Assembly (NCBI RefSeq): GCF_011089895.1 | Contig: NZ_JAANAT010000004.1 | Coordinates: forward strand, 248,001-312,000 | Source: Mucilaginibacter inviolabilis | Lineage (GTDB): Bacteria > Bacteroidota > Bacteroidia > Sphingobacteriales > Sphingobacteriaceae | Direction of reading: 5' to 3' | Length of the DNA stretch: 64,000 nucleotides | Shown here: positions 44,157-53,608 of the stretch, one piece after another | How the letters are laid out: each line of letters starts with the position of its first letter | How positions within the stretch are numbered: the stretch's first letter is position 1 | Translations under genes and position numbers: made by a program | The notes under the pieces: generated by a model | What the model was told of the DNA's origin: nothing | What the model saw: the letters and a program-made list of their open reading frames with translations, nothing else | Database searches by the model: none

Positions 44157-45491
44157 ATGAGTAAGTTATGGCAAAAAACTACCAATGTAAATGAACTGGT
44201 AGAGAGCTTTACTGTTGGCCGCGACAGGGAATTTGATGAGCAAATGGCCGCCTTTGATGTGTTAGGATCATTGGCCCACACCCGTATGCTGCAAAGCATA
44301 GGATTGATGGACGCTGCCGATCTTGACCTGGTACAGCGCGAGCTAAAAGCCATATATGCCGATATTGAAAAAGGTGGCTTCACTATTGAGGATGGGGTAG
44401 AGGATGTACACTCGCAGGTGGAGATGCTATTGACTCAACGCATAGGTGATGCCGGAAAAAAAATTCACAGCGGCCGTTCCCGTAACGATCAGGTGCTGGT
44501 TGATTTGAAACTATTCTTCCGCAACCAGCTACAGCAGGTAGTTGAAGAAACGGAGGCACTGTTTCGGCAGTTAATCACGCTCAGCGAAAAACATAAAGAT
44601 GTTTTACTACCCGGCTATACACATTTGCAGGTAGCTATGCCATCGTCATTCGGTTTATGGTTTGGTGCCTATGCCGAAAGCCTGGCTGATGATCTGGAAC
44701 TTGTTTTGGCGGCTTATCGCATCACCAATAAAAATCCACTGGGCTCGGCAGCGGGTTATGGCTCATCGTTTCCTTTAAACCGCACTTTAACTACCCAATT
44801 GCTGGGTTTTGATAGTTTAAATTATAATGTAGTATACGCCCAGATGGGGCGTGGCAAAACCGAGCGGATCATCGCGCAGGCTTTGTCGTCCATTGCAGCT
44901 ACACTGGCTAAAATGGCTATGGATCAGGCTTTATATCTAAGCCAGAACTTTGCCTTTGTGAGTTATCCGGATACGCTGACTACCGGCAGCAGTATTATGC
45001 CGCATAAAAAGAATCCTGATGTTTGGGAAATTATGCGCGGCAAATGTAACCGCCTGCAGGCGCTGCCAACTGATGTAGCCATGATGACCACCAACCTGCC
45101 ATCGGGTTATCACCGCGAGCTGCAATTGCTGAAAGAGCTGTTGTTCCCGGCTTTTACCGATCTGAAAAGCTGCCTGCATATGGCCACTTTTATGCTGCAG
45201 AACATCAGCGTAAATGCCGATATATTAAAAGATCCCAAATATGCTTACCTCTTCAGTGTGGAAGAAGTGAACCGTATGGTATTGAACGGTACCCCTTTCC
45301 GTGATGCCTACAAACAAATAGGTCTGGCTATTGAACAGGGCGATTTTAACCCCGACAAAACCGTAAACCATACCCACGAAGGGAGCATAGGCAACCTGGG
45401 CAACGAGCAGATTACTGCTGCCTTTGATAAGTTACTGACTAATTTTGATTTTGAAAAGGTTGATACGGCGATAAAAGAGCTGGTGAAATAG
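44157..45491 (+). CDS. argH: Argininosuccinate lyase
   Basis: 444 residues of the fumarase/aspartase superfamily; it splits argininosuccinate into arginine and fumarate. Family blocks: HSGRSRNDQVLVDLKLFFR, LLPGYTHLQVAMPSSFG and the flexible catalytic loop GSSIMPHKKNPDVWE. The GKxWGGRF N-terminus of other ArgH proteins is altered to MSKLWQKTTNVNELVESFTV, as in the Bacteroidota variant. A TTTG-type -7 box (CATATTTG) ends 4 bases before the ATG, so the mRNA may be leaderless. No other arg genes adjoin. Confidence 0.94.
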   Translation: MSKLWQKTTNVNELVESFTVGRDREFDEQMAAFDVLGSLAHTRMLQSIGLMDAADLDLVQRELKAIYADIEKGGFTIEDGVEDVHSQVEMLLTQRIGDAGKKIHSGRSRNDQVLVDLKLFFRNQLQQVVEETEALFRQLITLSEKHKDVLLPGYTHLQVAMPSSFGLWFGAYAESLADDLELVLAAYRITNKNPLGSAAGYGSSFPLNRTLTTQLLGFDSLNYNVVYAQMGRGKTERIIAQALSSIAATLAKMAMDQALYLSQNFAFVSYPDTLTTGSSIMPHKKNPDVWEIMRGKCNRLQALPTDVAMMTTNLPSGYHRELQLLKELLFPAFTDLKSCLHMATFMLQNISVNADILKDPKYAYLFSVEEVNRMVLNGTPFRDAYKQIGLAIEQGDFNPDKTVNHTHEGSIGNLGNEQITAAFDKLLTNFDFEKVDTAIKELVK

Positions 45492-45549
45492 GTAACACAA
45501 TAAATTGGTTATTCTGTTGTTATTGCATAACAGTCAACCGCCTACACCT

Positions 45550-46659
45550 ATGAAAAGCTTGCAAAACTTATTTATTGCATTCCTCTTATTGCTTGTCGCT
45601 TTAGTATCATGTAAGCATGACAATAGCATAACTATCACGGGCAATATTAAAGGGTTAAATGCAAAATGGGTATACTTACATCTCAATTATCCGATAGGCT
45701 CTCCTGCAATTGATTCCGCAAAAGTTATTGATGGCAAATTTGAGTTTAGCCGTCATCCCGATACCGCGTTCATAGCCGATTTGATTTTGTTGAAGTACCA
45801 CGATGAAAAAGGGAAAAGTGGTTTTCTGAGCATTAATGACCCTTATACAGTAGATAAAAGCAAGCCATCGGCTTATGCGGCTTTTATTATGGAACCAGGG
45901 TTGACAACGCTCACCGGGGATCTGGCAAACAACAAAGGTATAAGCATAATATCAGGTCATCAGAACGAGTTTTATTTCAAAAATTTCGATCTGCCGTTTA
46001 TCAGGATCAGTAAGGATAGTGTTAAAAGATCGGCTCAGGCTGCACGCATTAAAAAGCTGGTTGAAGATACTCCTGATGCTTACTGGGCACTTTTTGCATT
46101 TAATAATTTCAAGTATGATCTAAGCCATCAGCAAAACAAAAGCATTTTTGATGAATTTAACAATGAAATAAAAACATCCTATCAGGGTAAAAATATCAAA
46201 CAGTTTCTTGATGATCAGCCCCAAAATAAGAACGAATTTCCAAATACCACTTTCGTTGACAGGGATGCCAAGCAGGTAACCCTGATTGATACCACTAGGA
46301 AACTGAATATGGTTGTATTTTGGGCCAGTTGGTGCGGCCCTTGCAGACGGGAGATCCCGTCGTTAAAAAGAATAGCTTCTGCCTGTAAAAACGATAATTT
46401 AAGATTTGTAAGCGTATCGGTTGATAATCAAAAGACTGAATGGATAAAGGCCGTGAATGAAGAAAATATGCTCTGGCAGCAGTTAATTATACCCGCTAAA
46501 CAGGTTAATAGGGCTAATGCACAATATAATTTAGGATGGGTACCACAAATTTACCTGGTTAATAGTAAAAGGCAAATAGTAAAAAAAATAGATGGTTTTG
46601 ATGCCGGAAACGAAGAAGTAGTAAAAACTTTTATAACAAATTACCTGGCAAAAAACTGA
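45550..46659 (+). CDS. TlpA-like thioredoxin-fold lipoprotein (with DUF4369-type N-terminus)
   Basis: 369 residues from ATG 45550. Lipoprotein signal (FIAFLLLLVALVSCKHD). The N-terminal region starts ITITGNIKGLNAKWVYLHL, the DUF4369 pattern of Bacteroidota thiol-disulfide proteins. The C-terminal thioredoxin domain (about 235-369) has FWASWCGPCRREIPSLKR with the CGPC active site and cis-Pro region VPQIYLV. Likely an envelope disulfide reductase. It follows argH by about 60 bp. Confidence 0.88.
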   Translation: MKSLQNLFIAFLLLLVALVSCKHDNSITITGNIKGLNAKWVYLHLNYPIGSPAIDSAKVIDGKFEFSRHPDTAFIADLILLKYHDEKGKSGFLSINDPYTVDKSKPSAYAAFIMEPGLTTLTGDLANNKGISIISGHQNEFYFKNFDLPFIRISKDSVKRSAQAARIKKLVEDTPDAYWALFAFNNFKYDLSHQQNKSIFDEFNNEIKTSYQGKNIKQFLDDQPQNKNEFPNTTFVDRDAKQVTLIDTTRKLNMVVFWASWCGPCRREIPSLKRIASACKNDNLRFVSVSVDNQKTEWIKAVNEENMLWQQLIIPAKQVNRANAQYNLGWVPQIYLVNSKRQIVKKIDGFDAGNEEVVKTFITNYLAKN

Positions 46660-46677
46660 TATTTGCCATTTATAAAT

Positions 46678-46881
46678 ATGAACGGACAAAACAGAAGCGA
46701 TATATACCCAGGCCTGGAAGTTGATATTATCCTGAAGAAAGACCAGCGTACCGGAACCCTAACCCGTGGTTTTGTAAAAAGACTACTTACCAGCGCCGCT
46801 TACCATTCGCGAGGTATCAAAGTGCAGTTGGATGATGGGCAGGTTGGCCGCGTAGCCTGGATAGTGGAAGAGGAGGATTAG
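46678..46881 (+). CDS. ywbE: YwbE family protein
   Basis: 67 residues from ATG 46678 (MNGQNRSDIYPGLEVDIILK). The sequence RTGTLTRGFVKRLLTS...GIKVQLDDGQVGRVAWI matches the short YwbE family, a conserved basic protein of unknown role. An upstream TTG at 46663 is in frame but less likely. It starts 19 bp after the TlpA-like gene and ends 5 bp before an inverted repeat. Confidence 0.85.
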   Translation: MNGQNRSDIYPGLEVDIILKKDQRTGTLTRGFVKRLLTSAAYHSRGIKVQLDDGQVGRVAWIVEEED

Positions 46882-46885
46882 GTGA

Positions 46886-46987
46886 GAGTCAAGAGATAAG
46901 AGTCAGGAATCAAGACAGAGCAAAAATTGTTGATCTGATTGCCTTGCAGTTATTTTTTCTTGATTCTTGACTCTTATCTCTTGATTC
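46886..46987. repeat. Inverted repeat after ywbE
   Basis: Arms 46886-46914 and 46959-46987 match at 27 of 29 bases in inverted orientation (core AAGAGATAAGAGTCA). Each arm is itself made of GAGTCAAGAG/GAATCAAG words. It could act as a terminator for ywbE. The same word style, but not the same sequence, is found at 35971-36293. Confidence 0.75.
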
Positions 46988-47050
46988 TTTTTTACATAGT
47001 TCATTAATTCTACACAATTCATCGCCATATTTACGGTATAAACTTTTCTT

Positions 47051-47746
47051 ATGCCTGCAAATAAAATAAAATCAAAGGTTTGGTTTAGGTTGGATGCTCA
47101 TTACCGGATGCTTATTTCGTTGGTGATAAGCGGAATTGTGTTGTTTGTGTCCCTGGGGCATTTTAGTGTGCCGGCAGTAATCCTGGTTACCTGGATTGCT
47201 TTTGCATTAGCCATTATTATTATGGATTGGGTGATCATCCTGTCATCTCACCCCATGGAAGTACGTAAGATAGCCCGGATCCAGGATTCCAGTCGTACAT
47301 TGATATTCCTGTTCGTGATTATAGCTTCATTAGTGAGTACACTGGCTATATTTTTTCTGCTTAAATCATCCAAACACCTGTCGGCCGAGGCGGTAACCGA
47401 GCATGTTTTGCTGAGTATGGCATCGGTTATTGTTTCCTGGATTTTGGTGCATACCATATTTACGCTGCGTTATGCGCATATGTATTATACCACTGATACG
47501 GACGGCGATAGCAACAAAAAACCAATAGGAGGCCTTGATTTTCCCGGCGATGAAAAACATCCGGATTACCTGGACTTTGTTTATTTTTCCTTTGTAATCG
47601 GCATGACCTTCCAGGTATCGGATGTGGAGATATCTTCTCGTCAGATACGTCGCCTGGCCTGGATACATGGCATGATATCCTTTGCGTTCAACACAGCCAT
47701 CGTAGCTTTGGGCATCAACGTGATATCGGGTCTGGTATCCAGCTAA
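47051..47746 (+). CDS. DUF1345 membrane protein
   Basis: 231 residues with five predicted helices. Family signature residues are visible in the last part: RYAHMYYTTD, PDYLDFVYFSFVIGMTFQVSDVEI, and the R-(R)-L-A-W-I-H-G motif before the last helix. Function unknown; a relative of two-pore channel folds has been proposed for DUF1345. Its stop codon overlaps that of the convergent DUF72 gene by 3-4 bases. Confidence 0.85.
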   Translation: MPANKIKSKVWFRLDAHYRMLISLVISGIVLFVSLGHFSVPAVILVTWIAFALAIIIMDWVIILSSHPMEVRKIARIQDSSRTLIFLFVIIASLVSTLAIFFLLKSSKHLSAEAVTEHVLLSMASVIVSWILVHTIFTLRYAHMYYTTDTDGDSNKKPIGGLDFPGDEKHPDYLDFVYFSFVIGMTFQVSDVEISSRQIRRLAWIHGMISFAFNTAIVALGINVISGLVSS

Positions 47747-48669
47747 AATAAACTGCTTTGTGCTTCGATGAATTTAGGGCGAAGTAATTGTGTGTCTAAA
47801 GCTTTGTTCAATTTGTCCGTTACATAATCGGCCAGGATGGGCGAGTAGCGTTCATCGTGCTGGTGCATAAAGAACCATACCGATCTCAAACCCTGTTGCT
47901 GCCACTGTTTGATGCGGGTAACCCATTCATCCAAACGGGCTTTGTCCGAATCAAAATTGCCATCAACCAATCCGTTACCCACAAAACGAATAAAAGCATG
48001 CGGTGTGGGCAAATTCATGTGTACCACATCGCGCCTGCCCGTAGCATCAGTAATTACTGCGCCTATGTTAAGGTCATGCAATAGTTTAAAAACCTTTTCG
48101 CTGTTTTCAGGGACGGCAAACCATTCCTTATGTCGCAACTCTACAAAAACAGGAACGTCTTTGGGTAATTGCTCCAGGTATGCTTTTAACTCCGGAAAGC
48201 TTTTGGGTGTATAGTTATCACTAAGCTGTAAAAACATGGGCCCCAGTTTATCGCCAAAGGCCATCACGCCTTCGTAATAGCTGGTAGTGATATCTTCTGC
48301 ATTTTTTAGCCTGCGGATATGACTAATGCTTTGCGAAAATTTGGGACAAAACTTAAAATCCGGATTGCTATCGGCCTTGGCTTTCCATTTGGAAATGGTA
48401 TCTGGCCCGTAAACATTATAAAAGGTGGCGTTAAGTTCAATACAGTCAAAATGCTTTACGTATTCATCCAAAAAATTGGCCTCCTTGGTTTTAAGGGGGT
48501 AGATCTGACCCACCCACTCTTTACGGCCCCATTTGGCGCAACCCACGCGAACCTGCAATGGTTCTTTGCTTTTTGCAGCTGCTAAAGTGCTTAAAGTGAG
48601 TTCGGTATCGGGCGGAAGGGTGAAATCTACAGAAGCTAATTCTTGCGGGGTAACGCGGCCAAATTCCAT
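47743..48669 (-). CDS. DUF72 family protein (YecE-like)
   Basis: 308 residues with the DUF72 TIM-barrel-like pattern: VGCAKWGRKEWVGQIYP, FDCIELNATFYNVYGP, KFCPKFSQSISH, MFLQLSDNYTPKSFPEL, FVELRHKEWF and FFMHQHDERYSP near the end. The enzymatic role of the family is unknown. The stop overlaps the convergent DUF1345 gene. Upstream lies the second MITE-like element. Confidence 0.88.
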   Translation of the reverse strand: MEFGRVTPQELASVDFTLPPDTELTLSTLAAAKSKEPLQVRVGCAKWGRKEWVGQIYPLKTKEANFLDEYVKHFDCIELNATFYNVYGPDTISKWKAKADSNPDFKFCPKFSQSISHIRRLKNAEDITTSYYEGVMAFGDKLGPMFLQLSDNYTPKSFPELKAYLEQLPKDVPVFVELRHKEWFAVPENSEKVFKLLHDLNIGAVITDATGRRDVVHMNLPTPHAFIRFVGNGLVDGNFDSDKARLDEWVTRIKQWQQQGLRSVWFFMHQHDERYSPILADYVTDKLNKALDTQLLRPKFIEAQSSLF

Positions 48670-48809
48670 ATCGATGTATTATTTTATGCAAGATAGGATT
48701 TTGTTAGGACAGCTGGAATTTATGAAAAAAAGGCTGTGCCATAAATCACATTGACTACCCTTGGTGTTGTGTTACCCATGAATTGAAATTTAGCTCATAA
48801 TATGTATAC

Positions 48810-48919
48810 AAAAGTGGGTTTACATATTTTTCGGGAAAAAATATGTAATTTATTGATTATTAATTACATAAGTCAATGTAAACCCTAAAAAGTGTAAACC
48901 ATGTAAACCCACTTTTTGT
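48810..48919 (+). repeat. MITE-like element, copy 2, with 16-bp terminal inverted repeats
   Basis: AAAAGTGGGTTTACAT at 48810-48825 is the exact reverse complement of ATGTAAACCCACTTTT at 48901-48916. Bases 48817-48919 correspond over the same 103-base length to 36053-36155. No coding capacity. It lies between the 5' end of the DUF72 gene and the 3' end of an SDR gene. Confidence 0.78.
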
Positions 48920-48940
48920 TAATGGAGGCAATCCAATCAA

Positions 48941-49699
48941 TTACAAGAACATACCGCCTGATGCTTCAATACGCTGCGCGTTGATCCAACGGGCTTCTTC
49001 GGTACATAAAAAGGCTACTATACCGCCAATATCGTCAGGCATGCCCGGGCGACCTAAAGCGGTAATACTGGATATTCTGTCATGCATACCTTCGTGCGAA
49101 AAAGCCTCTTTGGTAAAATCGGTTTCAATAATTCCGGGTGCCACCACATTGGCTGCAATGCCGCGCGGGCCAAGTTCTTTTGCCAGATATTTGGTCAATA
49201 CCTCGATAGCGCCTTTCATAGAAGCATAAGCCGCATAACCAGGAGTCGAAAAACGAGCTAAACCGGTTGAAAAATTGATGATGCGGCCACCATCGGCAAT
49301 AACGGGCAGACTTTTTTGGGTTAAAAAGTACACTCCCTTAAAGTGTATGTTCATGAGGTTATCAAAATCTTCCTCGGTAGTTTCAGCAAATTTCGAAGCC
49401 GCATCAATACCCGCGTTATTGATCAGGAAATCAAAAGTACTACGTCCCCATTTTTCTTGAAGAGTAGCCTTAAGCTGACTGATAAACCCATCGAAAGATT
49501 TAATAATACTGGTATCCAGTTGCAGTGCGGCCGCTTTTTGACCCAATTTTTCAATGGAGGCAACAACCTCTTCTGCCTCTTCTTTTTTACTGCGATAGGT
49601 TAGTATCACATCAATACCTTTTTTGGCCAGGTGCTGGGCTGCATTTTTGCCTAAGCCACGGCTGCCGCCGGTAATCAGAGCTATTTTATTTGTACTCAT
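48941..49699 (-). CDS. SDR-family oxidoreductase
   Basis: 252 residues, classical SDR of the FabG type: TGGSRGLGKNAAQHLAKKG, NNAGIDAASKFAE, catalytic YASMKGAIEVL, VVAPGIIETDF and an ending INAQRIEASGGM. NADP preference is suggested by the Arg/Lys pair after the second strand (YRSKKEE). Preceded at 96 bp by a short AraC-type regulator gene on the same strand, a common arrangement for regulator-controlled SDRs. Confidence 0.9.
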   Translation of the reverse strand: MSTNKIALITGGSRGLGKNAAQHLAKKGIDVILTYRSKKEEAEEVVASIEKLGQKAAALQLDTSIIKSFDGFISQLKATLQEKWGRSTFDFLINNAGIDAASKFAETTEEDFDNLMNIHFKGVYFLTQKSLPVIADGGRIINFSTGLARFSTPGYAAYASMKGAIEVLTKYLAKELGPRGIAANVVAPGIIETDFTKEAFSHEGMHDRISSITALGRPGMPDDIGGIVAFLCTEEARWINAQRIEASGGMFL

Positions 49700-49795
49700 T
49701 TTATTTTTGTTTATTGTTTATGATACAAAGTTGCAGCTAAATAGTATGGTAATTATGGTGACTACTTCAGTTTAAATGGTAACTGTTTCCGATTT

Positions 49796-50200
49796 TTAAG
49801 ATACCTGATCATATTGCTTTATCAACACTCCCTCACGATACTGTTTGGGTGTAACTCCCTCAAATCGCTTAAAAAATTTGGTAAAATTAGATGGATCAAA
49901 GGTAAGCTGTGCGGCAATTTCGGCAACAGGAACAGTACTGCTTCGGAGCATATCTTTAGCTATCCGCATAATCCTTTCTTCAAAAAAATAGCAGGGGGCA
50001 TGGCCTGTGGTTAGCTTAATGGTATTACTTAAATGGGTAGGATGGATGTGCAGTTGATCGGCAAAATCGCGGATTTCCATCATATCCATTACCTTGTGTT
50101 GTAACAGATCATCCAGGTGCTGATCAATGGCTTTCAAAAAGTCGCCGGTTATTTCATGCTGCCTGGCCAGTATCTTTTTAGGAATGGGTGTTGTTGCCAT
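49796..50200 (-). CDS. Short AraC-type regulator (DNA-binding domain only)
   Basis: 134 residues, essentially just the two-HTH AraC domain: IRDFADQLHIHPTHLSNTIK in the first and VAEIAAQLTFDPSNFTKFFK plus RFEGVTPKQYRE in the second. The usual N-terminal sensor domain is missing, so it may respond to nothing or be controlled by its own expression. It starts 12 bp after the amidase gene stop and precedes the SDR gene, possibly regulating it. Confidence 0.88.
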   Translation of the reverse strand: MATTPIPKKILARQHEITGDFLKAIDQHLDDLLQHKVMDMMEIRDFADQLHIHPTHLSNTIKLTTGHAPCYFFEERIMRIAKDMLRSSTVPVAEIAAQLTFDPSNFTKFFKRFEGVTPKQYREGVLIKQYDQVS

Positions 50201-50211
50201 GATTCACAAAG

Positions 50212-51837
50212 CTACGCAAACAAGTCTGGCTTAAACACAGGCTCGGTTCTTTTTTTCGAGGCTTGTTCGTATGCATAGGCTAGGGTAATGATGTCGGCTT
50301 CTTTGTAAGCGGTGCTAAAAAACGAAAGACCCACCGGCAATTCATGTACCTTACCCATAGGCACGGTGATGTGCGGATATCCTGCTTTAGCAGCAGGCCC
50401 GGAGAATGAAAAACCATTATCATAATCGCCATTGATGAGGTCAATGCAAATGGAAGGCCCGTTGGTTGGGCCGATGATGGCATCCAGTTTATTATCGGTT
50501 AGTATTTTATCGATGGCTTTGCGGGTGCCTTCGTTGGTTTGTTTCAGTGCTTCCAGGTATTCTTTGCTGTTCAAATCTCCTTTGCTTTGAGCAATTTCTA
50601 AGGTCTCCTGTTTAAAAAACGGCATGGCTTTGGCCTCGTTCTGTTTATTAAAAGCGATTACATCGGCCAGTGTTTTCATTTTGCTGTTGGCAGTGCTCAG
50701 GTATTTATTGACACCATCTTTAAATTCATACAGCAATACAGTAAACTCGCCCCGGCTGATATCTTTCAGGACTTTGTTCAGTTCTACTTCAATAATGATG
50801 GCACCTTTATCTTTCAAAGTGTTAATGGCATCATTCAACAAAGCAACCACAGCTGGGTTACCCTCCAGTGCCGATTTTTCGATACCAAGGCGTTTACCTT
50901 TCAGTCCGTTTGCGTCCAAAAATTTGGTATAATCAGGGGCGGCTTTTCCTTTACTGGCAAGGGTATAGCTGTCTTGTGCGTCAATATCAGCTAATACACC
51001 TAAAACAATAGCGGCATCCTTCACAGTACGGGCCATAGGGCCGGCGGTATCCTGCGTTTTGGATATGGGGATGATACCCGAGCGGCTCCAAAGGCCTACT
51101 GTAGGTTTAATGCCTACCAGACCGTTTACCGACGATGGTGATACGATAGATCCATCGGTCTCGGTCCCGATAGCCACGGTGCACAAATTGGCGGCCGTAG
51201 CCGATCCTGACCCTGCACTTGAACCACTTGGATTTCTATCCAATATATACGGACATTTGGTTTGCCCTCCGCGACTGCTCCAGGCGCTGGTTGAGTGTGT
51301 GGAGCGAAAATTAGCCCATTCGCTTAAATTGGTTTTGCCCAGTATCACTGCACCTGCTTCGCGCAATTTATGTACGATAAAGGCATCCTGTTTGGCAAAA
51401 TTATCAGCCAGTGCTAATGCTCCGGCGGTAGTGTGCATATTGTCGGCGGTATTGATATTGTCTTTGATGAGCACGGGTATGCCATGTAAAGGGCCGCGAA
51501 CTTTGCCACTTGCACGTTCCTTATCCATGGCATCGGCTATGTTCAGTGCATCTTTATTGAGCTCGATGACTGAATTAAGCTTTGGGCCGTTTTTGTCTAT
51601 TTTGTCAATACGTTTCAGGTAAAGTTCGGTAATGAGGCGTGAGGTATATTCTTTAGCCTGCATTTTTTGCTGCAGATAGGAGATGGTAACTTCTGATAGT
51701 TCAAAGAGGTCATCCTTATTATTGGCAGCGTCATCGATTTTTTTCTCTTCCGCAGGCTGACTGCATGAGGCGGCTACTAAAGTTGATAAAGTTAAACCTG
51801 CTAATGAGCCTGTTTTCAGAAAGTTTCTTCTGTGCAT
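50212..51837 (-). CDS. Exported amidase (amidase signature family)
   Basis: 541 residues. N-terminus HRRNFLKTGSLAGLTLSTLV...SCSQ combines a twin-arginine-like start with a lipobox Cys. The amidase signature triad is present: Lys in GIPVLIKDNINTAD, Ser in GSSAGSGSATAANL, and the nucleophilic Ser in TETDGSIVSPSS. Hydrolyses a carboxylic amide, substrate unknown; being exported, it is not GatA. Upstream of the short AraC gene. Confidence 0.9.
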   Translation of the reverse strand: MHRRNFLKTGSLAGLTLSTLVAASCSQPAEEKKIDDAANNKDDLFELSEVTISYLQQKMQAKEYTSRLITELYLKRIDKIDKNGPKLNSVIELNKDALNIADAMDKERASGKVRGPLHGIPVLIKDNINTADNMHTTAGALALADNFAKQDAFIVHKLREAGAVILGKTNLSEWANFRSTHSTSAWSSRGGQTKCPYILDRNPSGSSAGSGSATAANLCTVAIGTETDGSIVSPSSVNGLVGIKPTVGLWSRSGIIPISKTQDTAGPMARTVKDAAIVLGVLADIDAQDSYTLASKGKAAPDYTKFLDANGLKGKRLGIEKSALEGNPAVVALLNDAINTLKDKGAIIIEVELNKVLKDISRGEFTVLLYEFKDGVNKYLSTANSKMKTLADVIAFNKQNEAKAMPFFKQETLEIAQSKGDLNSKEYLEALKQTNEGTRKAIDKILTDNKLDAIIGPTNGPSICIDLINGDYDNGFSFSGPAAKAGYPHITVPMGKVHELPVGLSFFSTAYKEADIITLAYAYEQASKKRTEPVFKPDLFA

Positions 51838-51968
51838 AACCGGTGGGATTTTTAATCTATTACAAGTAACAAAATATTTAGCTAATTAAAAATAGCCATC
51901 CCGATTATGTATGTACAAAATTACATCTGCCCCGAAATACAGGGCAGATGTAACAGGTTTGGTTTGTC

Positions 51969-52511
51969 TTATCTTTTATAATATACAATTAACGATGCTT
52001 TGGCTATCACATTTTGATTCAGCATAAAACCGGTTAACGCCGCCGACACTTTATTATCGACACCAAGTTTGGCTGATTTTAAAGCATAAACTGTGATCAC
52101 ATAGCTATGGGCTGCGTCATTTTCCGGCGGGCATGGGCCGCTATATCCGGGAATGAGCGCATCGGTAAGACCTTGTACGCTGCCAGCTGGCGCTATCCCT
52201 GCCGAAGGGTTACCGGCTCCCTGTTTCAACTCGTGTACATTGGCGGGGATATCAAAAATAACCCAGTGCCACCAGCCGCTGCCGGTAGGTGCCTGCGGAT
52301 CATACATGGTTACCGCAAAGCTTTGTGTACCAGCCGGAGCGTTTTGCCACTCCAGTTGCGGCGATTTGTTACCACCGCTGCAGCCGAAGGTGTTAGCAAC
52401 AAATTGATTGCTGAACTGACCACCTAAATCGGCGCTTTTAAGGGTAAAGGTTTGTGCATTTACGATGGAGCCAAGGCTTATAACAAGTGCAAATGAGATG
52501 AATGTTTTCAT
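51969..52511 (-). CDS. YbhB/YbcL-type PEBP family protein, exported
   Basis: 180 residues with a signal peptide (FISFALVISLGSIVNA) and the PEBP fold: SPQLEWQNAPAGTQSFAVTM, DPQAPTGSGWWHWVIFDIP, PAGSVQGLTDALIPGYSGPCPPE and HSYVITVYAL. Family members bind anionic ligands; the bacterial role is unsettled. Standalone gene. The 235-bp gap behind its start holds REP-like copy B. Confidence 0.92.
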   Translation of the reverse strand: MKTFISFALVISLGSIVNAQTFTLKSADLGGQFSNQFVANTFGCSGGNKSPQLEWQNAPAGTQSFAVTMYDPQAPTGSGWWHWVIFDIPANVHELKQGAGNPSAGIAPAGSVQGLTDALIPGYSGPCPPENDAAHSYVITVYALKSAKLGVDNKVSAALTGFMLNQNVIAKASLIVYYKR

Positions 52512-52646
52512 GATCTTTTGGATAATATTTATTTATTCAAAAGTGCGTCTAATCGGCGCTTCGCGGTTATTGCTGCAGGCTCAAAAACTATTGAAAACAG
52601 CTCAGATCAATAACATTGAGGGCATATAGGATAATAAAAAAAACAG

Positions 52647-52724
52647 GGTGTCATGGTGAGTCCGTCGAACCATGGTGGGGAGGCCTCTGCGCGCGAGTCT
52701 TCGACAAGCTCAGACTGACAGCCC
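52647..52724. repeat. REP-like 78-bp palindromic element, copy B (inverted)
   Basis: Reverse complement of copy A at 6453-6530 with 72 of 78 identical bases, including GACTCGCGCGC and CTGAGCTTGTCGAAG. The differences cluster in the loop, as expected for a maintained hairpin. Located between the PEBP gene start and the stop of an AraC gene. Confidence 0.8.
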
Positions 52725-52747
52725 TTGATATATTGGAGTTTGATTTT

Positions 52748-53593
52748 TTATTGCGCGCCGAGCTGATATTGTTTGGGACTTACCCCAAATTTCTTTTTAA
52801 AGGCCGACGAAAAATTCGACAGGTTATCATAACCCAGATCAAGGTATAAGGATGTAGCGTTTTTTCCTTGTGATAGCTCCTGCCGGGCTACTTCCAGTTT
52901 GCGTTCGCGGATGTATTTGCCAGGGGCAATATGATAAGCTTTTTCAAAGTCGCGCTTAAATGAGGCCAGGCTTTTGTGGGTCAAAAAGGCCAGCTCTTCG
53001 AGGGTAAGATTGTTGAAAAGATTGTTCTCTACCACATTTTTTAACAATAGGGCAGGTGAGAGAGCGTTGCATTGCAACAGAGCGATCAATTGCGATCGGT
53101 GACTTTGCAATAAAACCAGCAATAGTTCTTCTACCTTGTTCACCGCTAATTCATAGGGCAGGTTTTGCCCTTCATGTATCAAAGCCTGCAGACTTTTAAT
53201 ATAACCCGTAAGGTAATTGGTTTGCCTAAATTTAATATAATCGGGAGTGGCCGAAGCCCTGTTGTTTAGTTGATGTTTATTTAAAAAAGCGATAGCTACA
53301 CTCGCCGGAAAAAATACCAGTACACTACTATATTGAAACTCATTGAGCGTATGCTCGGCCATGATGGAATTCCCTTCGGGTATCACAATGCCCTCGCCTG
53401 TATGTACTATAGTATTATCAGACGGGCGATAAATAGCTTTTTCACCATTGATTACAAAGCTGATGGCATAACAATTAAACACTACCCGGCTATTTTGCAG
53501 GCTATCCTGCTCCTGGTAATGCACAAACGAAATATTACCCGCGGTTATCCTTTTTTGATTTTCGGTAGTTTCAGGTATGTATACGTTTGTCAT
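52748..53593 (-). CDS. AraC-family transcriptional regulator
   Basis: 281 residues. N-terminal cupin-like domain (VINGEKAIYRPSDNTIVHTGEG), helical linker, then the two HTHs (FLTHKSLASFKRDFEKAYHI; YLDLGYDNLSNFSSAFKKKF followed by GVSPKQY). Shares the SLASFKRDFEK block and overall build with the regulator at 24204, so the two are paralogues. It starts 15 bp after the phosphodiesterase gene upstream and may control it. Confidence 0.9.
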   Translation of the reverse strand: MTNVYIPETTENQKRITAGNISFVHYQEQDSLQNSRVVFNCYAISFVINGEKAIYRPSDNTIVHTGEGIVIPEGNSIMAEHTLNEFQYSSVLVFFPASVAIAFLNKHQLNNRASATPDYIKFRQTNYLTGYIKSLQALIHEGQNLPYELAVNKVEELLLVLLQSHRSQLIALLQCNALSPALLLKNVVENNLFNNLTLEELAFLTHKSLASFKRDFEKAYHIAPGKYIRERKLEVARQELSQGKNATSLYLDLGYDNLSNFSSAFKKKFGVSPKQYQLGAQ

Positions 53594-53608
53594 GCGTAGC
53601 CAGTGCTA

